This document shows, in pieces, positions 24,101-34,030 of a stretch of 64,000 nt of DNA; within the stretch, counting starts at the first letter, position 1; each line of letters begins with the position of its first letter. The translations under genes and the position numbers were made by a program. The notes beneath the pieces were generated by a model, which saw nothing but the letters and a program-made list of their open reading frames with translations, had not been told where the DNA came from and made no database searches. Origin of the DNA: Symbiodinium natans (Eukaryota > Sar > Dinophyceae > Suessiales > Symbiodiniaceae); contig CAJNDS010000957.1 of NCBI GenBank assembly GCA_905221605.1, positions 669,501-733,500 of the forward strand, in the 5' to 3' direction.

Positions 24101-24538
24101 AGTTGCGAAAACGTGCTGCTTTGCATGGTTTGCATGGTTTGCATGTGCAAGTCAGATTCTCATTCAAAGCCATGCCCGCCTCCATTCATGACATTGCGTG
24201 ATGAGTGTGATCTGCATTGAGGTCTGGAACACGGTGATAGCTCCGTGCCCCAGCAGAAGCTCATTCCCGTGCACAAGCACCGATGTGAATTGCGGTATCA
24301 GATGCCTGGAGCCGTGCAGGTGCTCTTTGGGCGAGAAGCTGACCTCGCGGAGGCTGCTCAGTACTTGCATCATCTTCTTCGCCGCCACAGCATCGGACTC
24401 CTGACTCGAACAGTAGGTGTGGAGGCTAGCGATGGTGTATTGTGTTCTGCGCATGTTTGCGCCGTCTGTGTTTGTCTCTATGTGAAATGGGTAAAGTGTG
24501 TGTCTCTGTCTGTCTCTTCTGTGTGTGTGTGTGTGTGA

Positions 24539-24607
<69 letters not shown>

Positions 24608-26098
24608 ATGTGTGTGTGGGTGTGCACATGTGGCCACGGAAGTTCCCCGGGCTAGTGGTCTGAGCGGCCTGAGGTGCTGTTTCGGCCGATAAAGCAGGCA
24701 AGGACTGTTGCAGTCATGAAAGCTTCTACGCCGTCACACGGTGCCATCTGTGCCTTGTCGCCCACAGCTGAGGTCGAGTGGACGACCGAGTACGTGGAGA
24801 CAGTGCTGTTGCAGAACCGTACCCTGCTCTACGGCCTCTGCTTTCTGGCCTGGCGGGGCCCTTCAGCCATCACGAGACTCGTTGCATTGACTTTTGAATC
24901 TTTGAGAATTTCTGGAAAATCAGGTATCTCTGGAACGTTACTGCCGGGGCCTAAGTGGGTGAAGCTGGACAGTTGGAGATATGCTAGCCATCAGCCTGGG
25001 CAATCCAGAGATGACGCCAAGATCCAGACCCGCTACGAACGAGGGTCTCCCATCCGGGGCTTCTCACTCGGAGCCACGGCTGGTTCCCTCGCCGGCCAAA
25101 CGCTGAGCGAAATTTCGGGATATTGGAGATCATGTACGCAGCAAGCTTGTAGTGTGGAATGAGTGGTTTCCAGACGATCCGTTTCTCTGCTTTCCCTGAC
25201 GTTGCCATCGTTCCCGAGAGCACGGGGCCAGGCAACATGTGGTGCACGAAGATCACGGCAACGTTGGCAGGCGCCTCTCCATGGCCCCCAGGAACAAGCT
25301 AACTGCCGGTCTGCCGTTGCCAGGACAGTGCGTAAATGGAAATTGCCAAAGCCTCAGATCCCGACAAGCCTCACACTATCTCAAGAACCACTCCTGCCTT
25401 GTGAGCAGGTGACGCCTGGGACGACTGGGTCTCCTGGGCTTGTCTCAGCGGGGCCATTTTCTTCTCTACCAGCAACCGAGATCAAAGCAAGTAGAGAGCA
25501 CGGAGGAGGCACTTGGAACACTCAACGACGGCGAGAGATCTGAGGCAATCTTTACTACATTTCCCGAGGGATGCAGCAGCACGAGGCCCTCTTCATGGTC
25601 ACGGTCGCTCGCCAGATGCAGAGAGGAACGGAAACAGCAAGCACATTCACAAAAGCATAGCAAGAGTAAAAGCCACAACAGATGTGCAGAAAGAGGGGCA
25701 GACAGCACACACTTCGGGACTGCTCCGTCTTTGACTTTGTCTTCCGATTTTCTCAGACTGTTTTCAGACCCTCCTCCTTTGATCTCTTCTGTCATCTGAT
25801 CACAAATTGTCCTGAGGTGTACATGGGCTCCAACATCGCCACGAACAGCGCCTTGATTGAAGATCTTGCAAATAGCAGAGTGCAAAGCTGCGCAAAGGCC
25901 GAGAGCCCATCCAGCAATATCCTGCAAAGTCTTCTGCGGGGGACGTCCCAAGGCTTGAGCGCAATCGTGGTGCTGTCCGAGATGGACAATGCTCCGTGGT
26001 GGAAGTTTGCCGGGTACATCGCGTGCATCCTCTTCATGATGGTCCCTCGCCTGCTCATCACGTTAGCTTACTTTGGTCGAGGGACCCTTCGTGATTGA
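21142..26098 (+). CDS. NIPA/DUF803-like membrane transporter, multi-exon
   Basis: NIPA-type proteins are multi-helix membrane proteins linked to Mg2+ transport. Exons: 21142 to about 21240 (VGTIGKQMIRRAEMYKQAG), 22225-22268, 22358-22407 (LNPLCDMAGYALVPQ), 22461-22503 (ATVIAPVTGMDI), 24222-24244 (VWNTVIAP), 24320 to about 24402 (SLGEKLTSRRLLSTCIIFF), 24768 to about 24862 (EEYVETVLLQ-like segment ending YGLCFLAW), about 24956-25094 (GFSLGATAGSLAG), 25232-25270 (NMWCTKITATLAG), possibly about 25581-25608 (ALFMVTV) and 25953-26098, the last ending TGA after PWWKFAGYIACILFMM. The order PLCDMAGYALVPQ, VIAP, DI-VWN, AP-SLGEKLT, TAG-LAG-N-M-TK follows the family, and phases join across introns. Donors after 22268, 22407, 22503, 25094 and 25270 are GC. 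The start codon was not found. Confidence 0.85.
21708..21783. repeat. TA-rich microsatellite
   Basis: (TA)n blocks separated by TTATTTATTA and TGTACACACA, lying in the NIPA-like gene between its first located exon and the exon at 22225. Confidence 0.9.
22782..23978 (+). CDS. 398-aa Cys-rich/Pro-rich protein ORF nested in an intron of the NIPA-like gene
   Basis: Uninterrupted from ATG (22782) to TGA (23978), far longer than expected by chance, so very likely coding. Residues 10-56 hold Cys at 10, 15, 17, 21, 28, 29, 32, 43, 46 and 56 plus His 33, 45, 48 and 52. The core, FGGFCCKRCHANFF, suggests a zinc-binding module. Residues 110-330 are Pro/Ala/Glu-rich and probably disordered, with PAQPAEPAEP and DSDSEPEPP runs. 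Residues 330-385 look folded and basic (EWTLADVRFVNFLSRNKKF). It lies wholly within the 1.7-kb intron between exons 22461-22503 and 24222-24244, on the same strand, without an intron of its own, as a retrogene or inserted gene would. No splice-leader relic was found. Cellular role unknown. It could instead be an unusually long alternative exon. Confidence 0.75.
   Translation: MNESQVGLRCANTHCGCEVTCRDFGGFCCKRCHANFFRYEIYCEHCSHGTAHGFKCAKKPAAPSLRRAVPTPPKDPAAESLSANAVRLNRAGEWSSKWSDSRCAACKEAAKEPPCQTPRPKTRPRTWKKPPTSDAPPENREPPALPAPASGRKRAAASTGEVTITEIRRAPGASVSVKDIRAWEKVARLARVAGSAVAKMRERPAPYPADLPIVADHEPPSTRYPFPPKPPGMVDSVPAAAQCPDIPDTPDVPIAVDSDSEPEPPQPAQPAEPAEPRGTPVAPVVPKPTAPKATHQFPQPPPGTHQHREYLEKTLNLSLESCPEAEASMRDVLKRATCRTTARAQQGEWTLADVRFVNFLSRNKKFNLQADEKWVVGSHPADPCRAVCFCRRCVTAYV
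24521..24605. repeat. (GT)n microsatellite
   Basis: GT dinucleotides with occasional GA, inside the intron between exons at 24320 and 24768 of the NIPA-like gene. Confidence 0.95.
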
Positions 26099-27086
26099 GG
26101 GCCAAGACTGGGAAGAAAGAATATCTTGGAGAAAGAGAGAGGAGGAACCTCCTACAAAAAGAAGAAGAGTGTGCCGGTTGGCCGAATGTTCGTGCCGCAA
26201 TGACGGGGATGCAGTGGTTCGCCTGGGGGTTGTGCCCGATGCTCCATGACTGGGAGCATGATCAGCCGTGTTGCCGGATGCGGGGTGAAAGTGGGCGAGC
26301 AAGGGCCCATTGAAGAAGACTTCAGACGCTCAGCCCTTGGAAGCCCAAAGCGAGCCACTCAGAGTGTGGGGGGCGAAGGGGTCGATAGCCGTGGACCAAC
26401 CTGCACCGCAGCACGCACGGCGCTGAGTGAGATGCTGTTGACCTTTTTGGGTGTGACGGGCTCTCAGGTAAAGGCGAAGCAAGGAAGCCCTGGCATGTGG
26501 GCCATACCAACACGCAGCTCAAAGCACAAGTTTAGAATGGGGGAGTGGGAAAGATCTACGGGAAGGTTCGACTTGGGCAGCAGTGACCTCTGAATGGTCA
26601 CCCCCCAGCTGTGCTGCATGTTCTTTGCTGGATCTGGTGTCAGATTCACAGCCCCACACGGGCGCAACATGAATTCAGAAGACGGGCGGCTGCGGTGACA
26701 GCAATAGGGCCCAATAGGGGAAGCGCGGGGCTTGTCGCAAGGTGGGCATGGTCTTGCTCACGTCTGGAGAGAAGGCCTGAGAAGATGTACTCTTTCTCAA
26801 AAACATCACTACATGCTCAAAAAGCAGCAGCTTTGTTTGCACATGGAAGCATGTGCCAGGATTCCGAAGCTCGTGAGTTGGAGTGCTCCCCCTGTGTGGA
26901 GCTTGCTGAGGCCTCGTGCAGCAGGTGGAGGGTTGCAGGTCGCGCGGTTGGCCCTAAGCCGACCAGAGGTTGTTTTTGTCCTCGCCCGTGTGAGAACCAG
27001 GCACAACATCTTGCAATTGTTCTCAGCATCTTGAGAGAAGCAAAGCCCAAGAAGTCGCAGCTCTCCATGGCGTTACACCTTGTCAG
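26099..27086. other. Intergenic or intronic; weak coding hints
   Basis: After the NIPA-like stop the sequence is purine-rich. 26825-26930 is open in two frames, one with several Cys (GSMCQDSEARELECSPCVEL). No splice support decides between them. Confidence 0.35.
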
Positions 27087-27253
27087 CACCTGTGGGCAAG
27101 GGCGCTGGCGAGAAGGTTGTAGAACGAACTCAAGCCATCGTGCGGCGCACTCTCGTCGCATCCAGTGATCGCCTTAAGTCAGAGAGTACCAAGCAGTGGC
27201 CAGGCCTCGATGCAGGGCCACAGCACGAGCGTGCAATTGAGACCTACGCCAAG
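27087..27253 (+). CDS. Coding exon of an unidentified gene
   Basis: Begins after TTGTCAG and ends at GCCAAG/GTGTTT. It encodes about 55 residues rich in charged, helix-forming amino acids (GAGEKVVERTQAIVRRTLV, then SSDRLKSESTKQWPGLDAGP and ERAIETYAK). If the donor is not used, the frame runs on to a TGA at 27305. It is the only strongly coding frame here, with a bounded exon shape. It lies 1 kb downstream of the NIPA-like stop on the same strand. No family is recognised. Confidence 0.55.
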
Positions 27254-28679
27254 GTGTTTGCAGCTATGGCCCCAGCAGTTCTCACAATGTGTGATGTGTT
27301 GCCTTGAGCAGGAGCGCCGATGGGATTTGAGAAAGCACGTCTACGATCTTCTCGCTTGGCTCGGGGCAGCTTCGTGCCGGCTAAGCCCTCTGACACGAAT
27401 ATGCAGCGAATCTGGTACACGTGCACCTTACCAGTGCAGTACAAGTGCCATCTTTGTGTTGCCAACATCAATTCAACGGGCGGTCTCGAGGTCGCTAGTA
27501 ACTGTACTGCCTTATATGTCGAATTCAGCAACGCTCCATGTTCGTATCATGTTAGCCGTTAGTGACCGTTAGTGATCAGCCTTGCTGCGTTGCTAGCACC
27601 AGCTTGTGAGGCCTATTTTCATCCATTTTCTATGTCTCACCTGTCGGGCAAAGCCCCTCACGGGAACGCGTGCATCACAGGCACCACAGTCACCATCGAA
27701 GCGCGGAGGCATGTGAAGAGTCCAAGAGATGAGGTAAAGGCCCCCCCTGCCAGGTGCTTTTTTTTTCATGCTTTGAAAGATGTCTGCTTTTTGAGGGATC
27801 TGAGATCTGAGCCATCCCGAGCCTCGCTGCAAAGTCCCTTTAAGCAACTTGAGAAGCACTCAACAGCGGCACTTGGCGGCACGTGGACGTGGTGGTTTCG
27901 AAGAATAGGGGCAGCCAACCATTTCCGCGAGCATTTCTCTTCTGGGCCGATCTTTGAGGAGTGAAGGTTGCTGTAGTTGTTGCTGGGCGCGGCAAGCAGA
28001 AAGACTAGGAAGAACATCACGTCGTCGCTGGCCCTTGTACAGAAGCTGTAAAGCTGTGGCCTTCTGCAAGTTGAGGAAGCTCCAGCGGACTCCAGCCTAT
28101 TCCAACGCTATCTTCTGCCTGTCTCAGCAGATCTCGTTATCTAGCTCCCGCTGCCAGAAGTGGCTGGTACTGGACCCGCAAGGATCTAAACTTCGAAGGA
28201 GTTTGCACGAAATCAGTGCATAAGAGGCTCTTGTGGCACGCTCCGGGAGACTCTGATTCAGCACGCGGCGTGGGGACCAATGAGCGTAGCAGCTTGTCGG
28301 TTGTGGTTCAAGCTGGCACGAAACGGGGATGCGAACCTTTCGGCACCATTCAATTTAGGACTGCCTGCTCTGCCTGCTGTGCAGGCGGTGGAGAGATCTG
28401 TTGCGGAAGGTGCGAGCCAGGTGCCCAGCCAGTTGGGGAGGCACAGTGGACCAGATCAGAGCGCGAAGACCCGCGCAGGCTGACGTACTCTGATGATTCG
28501 TTTGGGTCAGGTTTGGGTGGCAGTCGGTATATACTTGTACTGTGAAAGCAGGGGGGGAGAAGAAGAATCCTAACACAAGACCCAAGTCTGCTTTACGTGC
28601 AGCAAGGCTTGACATCTTTGGTTGCCCTGAACATTTCGAGATGTCCCGCAAGCGTGTAGGGTTCTGTGTGGCTGCCAAG
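27254..28679. other. No gene resolved
   Basis: 28280-28485 is open on the + strand with a coding-like Ala/Gln-rich stretch (LPALPAVQAVERSVAEGASQ) and may be an earlier exon of the ankyrin gene. Nothing else is supported. Confidence 0.35.
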
Positions 28680-29667
28680 GTGTCAACGCTGTGGATGTCC
28701 ACGGCTGGAGTGCCCTGCACTACTCGGCACAATCCGGACAGTTAGAGGCACCGCCGATGTGCCAAATGTCACGGCTTCGGCGTCTACGAAGATGATGTCA
28801 AAGTCCTTGTGGGCTTAGGAAGATACAGCTTGCTTTTAGTCTTCCCTCAAGAAGCTTCAGGCACGTGCCCATGCGAGGCCTCAAAAATCAGTAAGCTCAC
28901 CCCTAGTGACTCTAGTGTTTCTGCTAAGCCATGATGTTGGGATGACGCGAATTCAACTTTCGAGCTGTCCATCTGTCAATCATCTGATCGTCTCTTCCAG
29001 TGAACGTATGTGAACGTGAGGAAGAGGTGGTTGAACCCTCCCGCAAATGTCATCAAGCCAAAGCGTTCAGTTCGGTTCAAAAAACGCAGTCCTCAGCCTT
29101 CAAGCCCTGCTGTCAGGTCTGCAAGTTTCTCTTGCAACAGGGCAGTGACATCAACGGCACTCTGCGCCTCAGCTGCGCACACTGAGAATGTGCCCACAGA
29201 GTAAGAGGGTGCCACAGGTGCAACGCACGCGCAACATGGCAACAGATATTGCGTCTAAATTCGGACAGTGACAGGGAATTGCCAGCATTCGCCCAGGAAC
29301 GACTTCTCCACGCCATTAATGTTGGCAGTGGAGGAGGCAGAACGGACCAGGATGCATAAGATGCTCATCACACGTTGCTTTCGATTCGGAGGGCCACCTC
29401 AACGTGGCGCAGCTCCTTCTGAGCAACGGGGCGGTCCCGTGGTGCAAGGTGCCACTTGCAGTTTTGTGGCGGAAGATGCCGGAAGGGTGGGAAAGGGTGG
29501 GAAATGGTGACCAGGACGAGACGGGCTTCACCGCGAAGGACGGACGGACTTGGAAGACTTGGAGATTGGCGCCTGGGATTTTCACATATTATCACTCGGT
29601 GCCAGGACCGGTGCGACAAAAGCATCCAGGCGGAGCTGCTACAGCTGCTCGCAACACCTCAGGGCTA
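28680..29667 (+). CDS. Ankyrin-repeat protein, partial multi-exon gene
   Basis: Ankyrin repeats are 33-residue helix pairs used for protein binding. Exon 28680-28747 encodes GVNAVDVHGWSALHYSAQ, then SGQLE. Exon 29117 to about 29155 encodes VCKFLLQQGSDING. Exon 29297-29336 encodes NDFSTPLMLAVEE. Exon 29392-29448 encodes GHLNVAQLLLSNGAVPWCK. 29515 to about 29538 encodes DETGFTAK. About 29625-29667 encodes IQAELLQLLATPQG. Joined, these give the D-x-G-x-(S/T)-A-L-H and V-(C/A)-x-(F/L)-L-L-x-x-G-(S/A)-x signatures of two to three repeats. Joins LE/VCKF, EE/GHLN and CK/DETG are phase 0, and the donors at 28747 and 29336 are GC. The junction between 29155 and 29297 is not settled. Both gene ends are unknown, so other domains may be present. 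Confidence 0.8.
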
Positions 29668-31819
29668 CCGCAAGGCCGAACTTAACCGAACATTTCCGAA
29701 AACATCGCGCTTAAGCGAGGTCAACTGCTTCTTTGGTGTTGCCCTGCCGTGTGCAGGTCGACGCCGACGCAGTCCGAGTGTGACTTTCGGCGTTTCACTG
29801 CCAATGTACCTTGTCGCACCGATGGGGGCTGGCGGTCTCCCCCTTAATTACAAGCCTTACTGTAACAGTTGTACTGAGTACTTGCAACAGCACACCTTAC
29901 AGAGCCATACAGCGAGTCATGCGCAGCAGGTGATGCAGTACCATAGGCAAGAGGCCAGCATCTCATCAGGCGCATGTGCCACCCTCGCTTCATGTGCTCA
30001 TTGGATATGATTGGGCATCGATGCAGTCACTTCCAAAATTACGATCCAGAGGCAGGTGGCCGTATGCCTCGACATTTCTCTCACCAAGGAGTCTCACACC
30101 AAATACCAGCAGCAAATGTTGCGTGCTCACTCTGCCGTGGCCATGTGCAGCCAAGTCTCAGGCTGACACAGCTGACACAGCGAGCATCGAAGCCTGCGGT
30201 AGCCTACAACAGAGCCTACCAAGGCTGTGGAGCCCGCCAAAGAGCAAAGGGCTGTCAAAAAGACGCGAGCAGCGTGCGGCTGCTGCAGTACAAAAGGGCG
30301 AAAGCAGCACGTTTTCGACTCTTGCGTTCCTGTCTCTTGACGGTTCTCTTTTGTTCCTGCGCTGGTGCCTTCTGTGAAGGCCCAAAACTCTAGAAACCCC
30401 GCTGAGCTGCAGGCAGTTCGGAAGGCTCCAGAATGAACGCAAGAGTTTGCACCCCCCCTCCCTTTCGGGATTTGGAGCATGCATGATATGGTTCTCCTCT
30501 CCAGCTCGAATAGACTCATCTTGTCCAGGAAGAGGGCCGAATCCGAGGCCTGGCTGTCAACGAAGACAAATGTGAACCCCCCTTGCACTTAAATACTATC
30601 GCCGCATCTACTATCAACCGTCATTGTTGTTGTGGGCCCTACACCCTCTCCTGTCCCGCAAGCCCACATGGTGCCCTGCGCGTACCAGCTCCTGGAAAAG
30701 ACAGGCTCGTGCAATCACACAATCGATCCTTCTGTATGCGATGGACCGAGGGGTGGCGAAGGACCTTCCGCGGGCACTCCAGGGACACTCGGCAGGACTC
30801 TCTGCGGCCATCTTGCATCTTGGGGTGGGCACTCCAACGCCCAGGTTTAAATTTGCAAAACATTCAGTTAGCACATCCTGAGAGACAAGAACATCCTTCG
30901 AGATGTCTTGCTCTGCCGATGTCCTCAAAATTGCGTTCTCATAATTGCTCTCCGTGCTTTGCAAAAAAAGCTATCCTCAGGCACAGCTTGAGCACACGCT
31001 ATGCGATATTCTGCGAATGAGATATTGGTGAAACACGCAATTCACATGCGAAAGAACCCATACCTAAACATGCAAACCACCGAGACAAGAACATATTGCG
31101 GCCATGCGTGGCTTCATTGCACTTTCCTTAGTGAGAATGTGCCTACTTGAGCTTCCGGCTTTTGTCCTGCTCGCCAGCTTAGTCTCTGAGTCTCTCCGCG
31201 CATACGACATGCACGAGCATCACGAGCACGCATCAAAGAGCACGGATGAGCATTTCATTTGAAAGCGGCGGAGCGACCGCTGCAGCGATCCAATAGGCCT
31301 GCAAGCCATGGCCCCAAGCGAGTGGTGGGACAGCGGCTGGTCCAGCTGGACCGGAAACTGGCGGGGTGAGACAGGCCTGTCTTGCTCATTTTTTTGCATG
31401 CTGCCAGATGCTGAGCCCTTCCTTGCCCTTCCTTGCGTCAGGTGAAGCCTCAGACGCCACCCTCTCCAGCCGCTGGGGCCACGATGAAGGCCGGTCTAGC
31501 GATTCGGGTTTCTGATCCCAGCCACTGTTGCTGTGTGCGGGGGAGGGGGGGGGAGGGGGCCGGGTGTTCCGACAAGACAGCCGCAGCGAGTCATGGCACC
31601 AACAGGACCACTTTGAAGGCCTTAAAGAGTACCGTTACGATGCTGTATCGCTTTTTTTTGTGGTCGGCTGATTCGACTGGGTTCGGGGGCAGGGGGCATT
31701 GCCGTCTCAGAGCGATGACGAAGCCTTAAATTTAAATCCTACTGTAGGGTCCTAGACCCTATAGACCTTAGAGACCCCAAACCCTGCATTTCGCCTTTCC
31801 TAGCCTGACCGTGGCCAAC

Positions 31820-31882
31820 AGGTTCTTGGCACCGGCGCCACAGCGGAAAGTCCTCCTGGCATCAAGATCAAGGCCTCAAGCA
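31820..31882 (+). repeat. Duplicated coding-like segment, copy 1
   Basis: Reads VLGTGATAESPPGIKIKA. It aligns with 32722-32780 at protein and base level, with several differences at third codon positions, which suggests a duplicated exon under selection. The function is unknown. Confidence 0.4.
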
Positions 31883-32721
31883 TGCTTTCCAAATTAGAAA
31901 CAAGAAGTGGTGATAAGAAAAACCGAATCGTAGCAATAGTAACAACAGTCTCGACAACAATTGGCAAGAGTTGCAATCTATAGCGTTTCTGTCCCAACTT
32001 CTTTTTGTGCTCACGGCAGTGGTCTCGCCGACTTGGCATGATAATGTTGCGACAAGGCAGCTACGGGAAACCATGGTCCGAAGGAGAGCAGCGCCGCTCT
32101 GAAGGCCACAGCTTGGCGCATCCCGAGAGCGCGGTCGTTTCATGTTGCCGCGAGCGCGTGCCGCCTTGGCCTGGGAGATCAGGACTCCCCAAAGCGATGC
32201 CACAACCGGAAAATGAAACGGTTGATGTTGCTCGGGCTTTCCGCGATGTATGTTGTACAAACTTTAGAGAATTTAGACGCTTCCAGGCGCCTCCAAGAGG
32301 CTGAAGGAGCTGCCACGAACCCCCCCAGGCTCCAGCAGGCTCCAGCAGGAAGCTGCAAGAGTTCCAAAGACTCCCCAAACCCTCGAGGCCGGCCATTTTT
32401 GAAAGGAGTGCCTCCATGCAAGAGCCGTTTTGCAGGGCCTCCAAAGGGTTGGGGGGGGGCCTCCCAAAGTCAATGAAATGAGAGGGTCTGGACATGTCCG
32501 GACCGAGACCGAGGGCCCGCATTGTTCCACGGAATCACAAGCAAGTCGAGCCAACACGCGGTCGAAGATTTGTCCCCCAACTGCTCATCAGGGAGGCGGG
32601 CAAGCGTGTTCTCCCACCTAAATGCCTGAGGCCTGGGGCCTCGGCGGATACAAAGGTTACGTAGGTCTACGGCTTCGTTGTGTCGCCGCTTTCTTTTCCT
32701 GGGGATCGTTCCGGCACAGAG

Positions 32722-32780
32722 CCACTACAGAGGTTACTGGCACGGGCGCGATGGAAGGTCCTCCTGGTGCCAGGATCAAG
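32722..32780 (+). repeat. Duplicated coding-like segment, copy 2
   Basis: Reads VTGTGAMEGPPGARIKA. It shares GTGA..E.PPG..IKA with the segment 0.9 kb upstream. Confidence 0.4.
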
Positions 32781-33320
32781 GCCATGGCGAGTTTGCTGTT
32801 TCAACCGTGCAACCCATGGCAATCGAGCGCCTGACCGGAGGTGTCTGGCAGAGCTGGAATGAGTGGTCCAGCAAGGAAGAGGACCGAGGCTGTGCAAGCG
32901 TGGGTTCAAGGGGCAGCTTGCATCGTGCGGTGATCTCTGTGATGCCAGTAATGCTTGCGCCGGCAGGTGCATGGCACGCCAGTGGCAAAGACTGGTACGT
33001 GGAGAGATCCTCGCAAAGCAGTCAGGATGAAGGCCGCTTGGTTTGAGGGACGGCTACATGAGACTCGTACTCGCATGAATCCAATGAACACGCCATGCAT
33101 CGCAGGGCCAACGCAACAAACAATGCCGCGCGAACTGAAGCCGGAAGGCCGGCCGTTTGCTTTGACTGCAGGATGCTGACGTGCGACACATTGCACAGGC
33201 AACCCTCGCAAGCCTCGTGCGAGCGTGAAGTCTCGGCTCTTCGCCACCGCTTTGGCAGCCACCGTCCAACCTTCGAGGTTGGTCTGCTCATGTCACATGT
33301 CTGCTCCGCGTCTGGGATGA

Positions 33321-33968
33321 AAGCCTCGCTCCTTCCAGAAAAAAATCCCGACCAGGTGCCGCCGGCCACAACCCTTGGAGCAGTCGCAGTCGGAGCCGGC
33401 TGTGGAAGTTGAGGAGAAGGAGGAGCCGGCGGAGAAGGCAAAGCCAGAGCCCAAGGAGGCAGCGGCCAAGGCAGAGCCCGTGCAAGCAGTGGAGGTCCAG
33501 CCAAAGCGCTGGGCACCCTGCCCGAAAGAGAGCGATGCGACAATGTTTTACGGGATGGGTCGCGTGGACCCGTTTGCAGTGGGCTATGCCTGTCGAGCCA
33601 TCCCGGACAAACAGCCGGAGGGGCGGAATGTCAACAAGCCCCTGAGCAGAGTGTGGCAAAAGGTTAAGGTGAACCAGTGCGAGGGAATCTGCTACCTCGG
33701 CTACGAGCACCCCATTGAGGTATTTCGAGCCATGTCCGCCGAGGGTCAGGGACAGGAGCAGCTTTTCACCACGAAAGGGTGGAAGCTGCAACTCCTCCAG
33801 GCGGCGGCGCTCGCCAGGTATCCGAACAAGGCCATTATCCAGCCGAAGTTTGTGCTGGAAAAAGCGGACATCGACGCCATTCTGGCAGACACCGAAATCC
33901 CCGAGGATTTCAACACAGTGCACATCGTTAGCGAGGATGGCGTCCAGCCCTTTATGGACGCCCTTTAA
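33321..33968 (+). CDS. Open frame of unknown function ended by an inverted repeat
   Basis: The frame is open from 33321 (after a TGA) to TAA at 33968, with no ATG near its start. It is probably a last exon entered through an AG near 33338 or 33374. About residues 20-55 are Glu/Lys/Ala/Pro-rich (VEEKEEPAEKAKPEPKEAAA), a likely linker. A folded-looking part follows: DATMFYGMGRVDPFAVGYAC, NQCEGICYLGYEHPIEVFRA, GWKLQLLQAAALARYPNKA and ADIDAILADTEIPEDFNTVH. I know no family for it. The final codons and the stop lie in the spacer and first bases of a 64-bp inverted repeat whose left arm is the coding sequence. The natural C-terminus may therefore have been cut off by an inversion-duplication. Confidence 0.65.
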   Translation, partial: KPRSFQKKIPTRCRRPQPLEQSQSEPAVEVEEKEEPAEKAKPEPKEAAAKAEPVQAVEVQPKRWAPCPKESDATMFYGMGRVDPFAVGYACRAIPDKQPEGRNVNKPLSRVWQKVKVNQCEGICYLGYEHPIEVFRAMSAEGQGQEQLFTTKGWKLQLLQAAALARYPNKAIIQPKFVLEKADIDAILADTEIPEDFNTVHIVSEDGVQPFMDAL

Positions 33969-34030
33969 AGGGCTGGACGCCATCCTCGCCAACGATGTGC
34001 ACTGTATTGAAATCCTCGCGGATTTCGGTG
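33890..34030. repeat. Near-perfect 64-bp inverted repeat
   Basis: Left arm 33890-33953 and right arm 33967-34030 are complementary at 61 of 64 positions, with a 13-base spacer. A shorter palindrome, GCCCTTTAAAGGGC, sits at the junction. The right arm is an inverted copy of the coding sequence just upstream. Confidence 0.95.

Larger units (their letters stand above)
29668..33320. other. Long stretch without a resolved gene
   Basis: Open pieces with coding-like composition appear at 30640-30830 and 32810-33040, each in competing frames, so none is called. 31820-31880 and 32722-32780 are related to each other (separate entries). 32300-32460 contains CTCCAGCAGG direct repeats. 31000-31430 and 31730-31800 show nothing. 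Confidence 0.35.

Noticed and set aside
24245-24538. Plausible-looking + frame (QKLIPVHKHRCELRYQ)
   Set aside because: The NIPA-family motifs and exon phases require a different frame here, and the 3' half is (GT)n translation.
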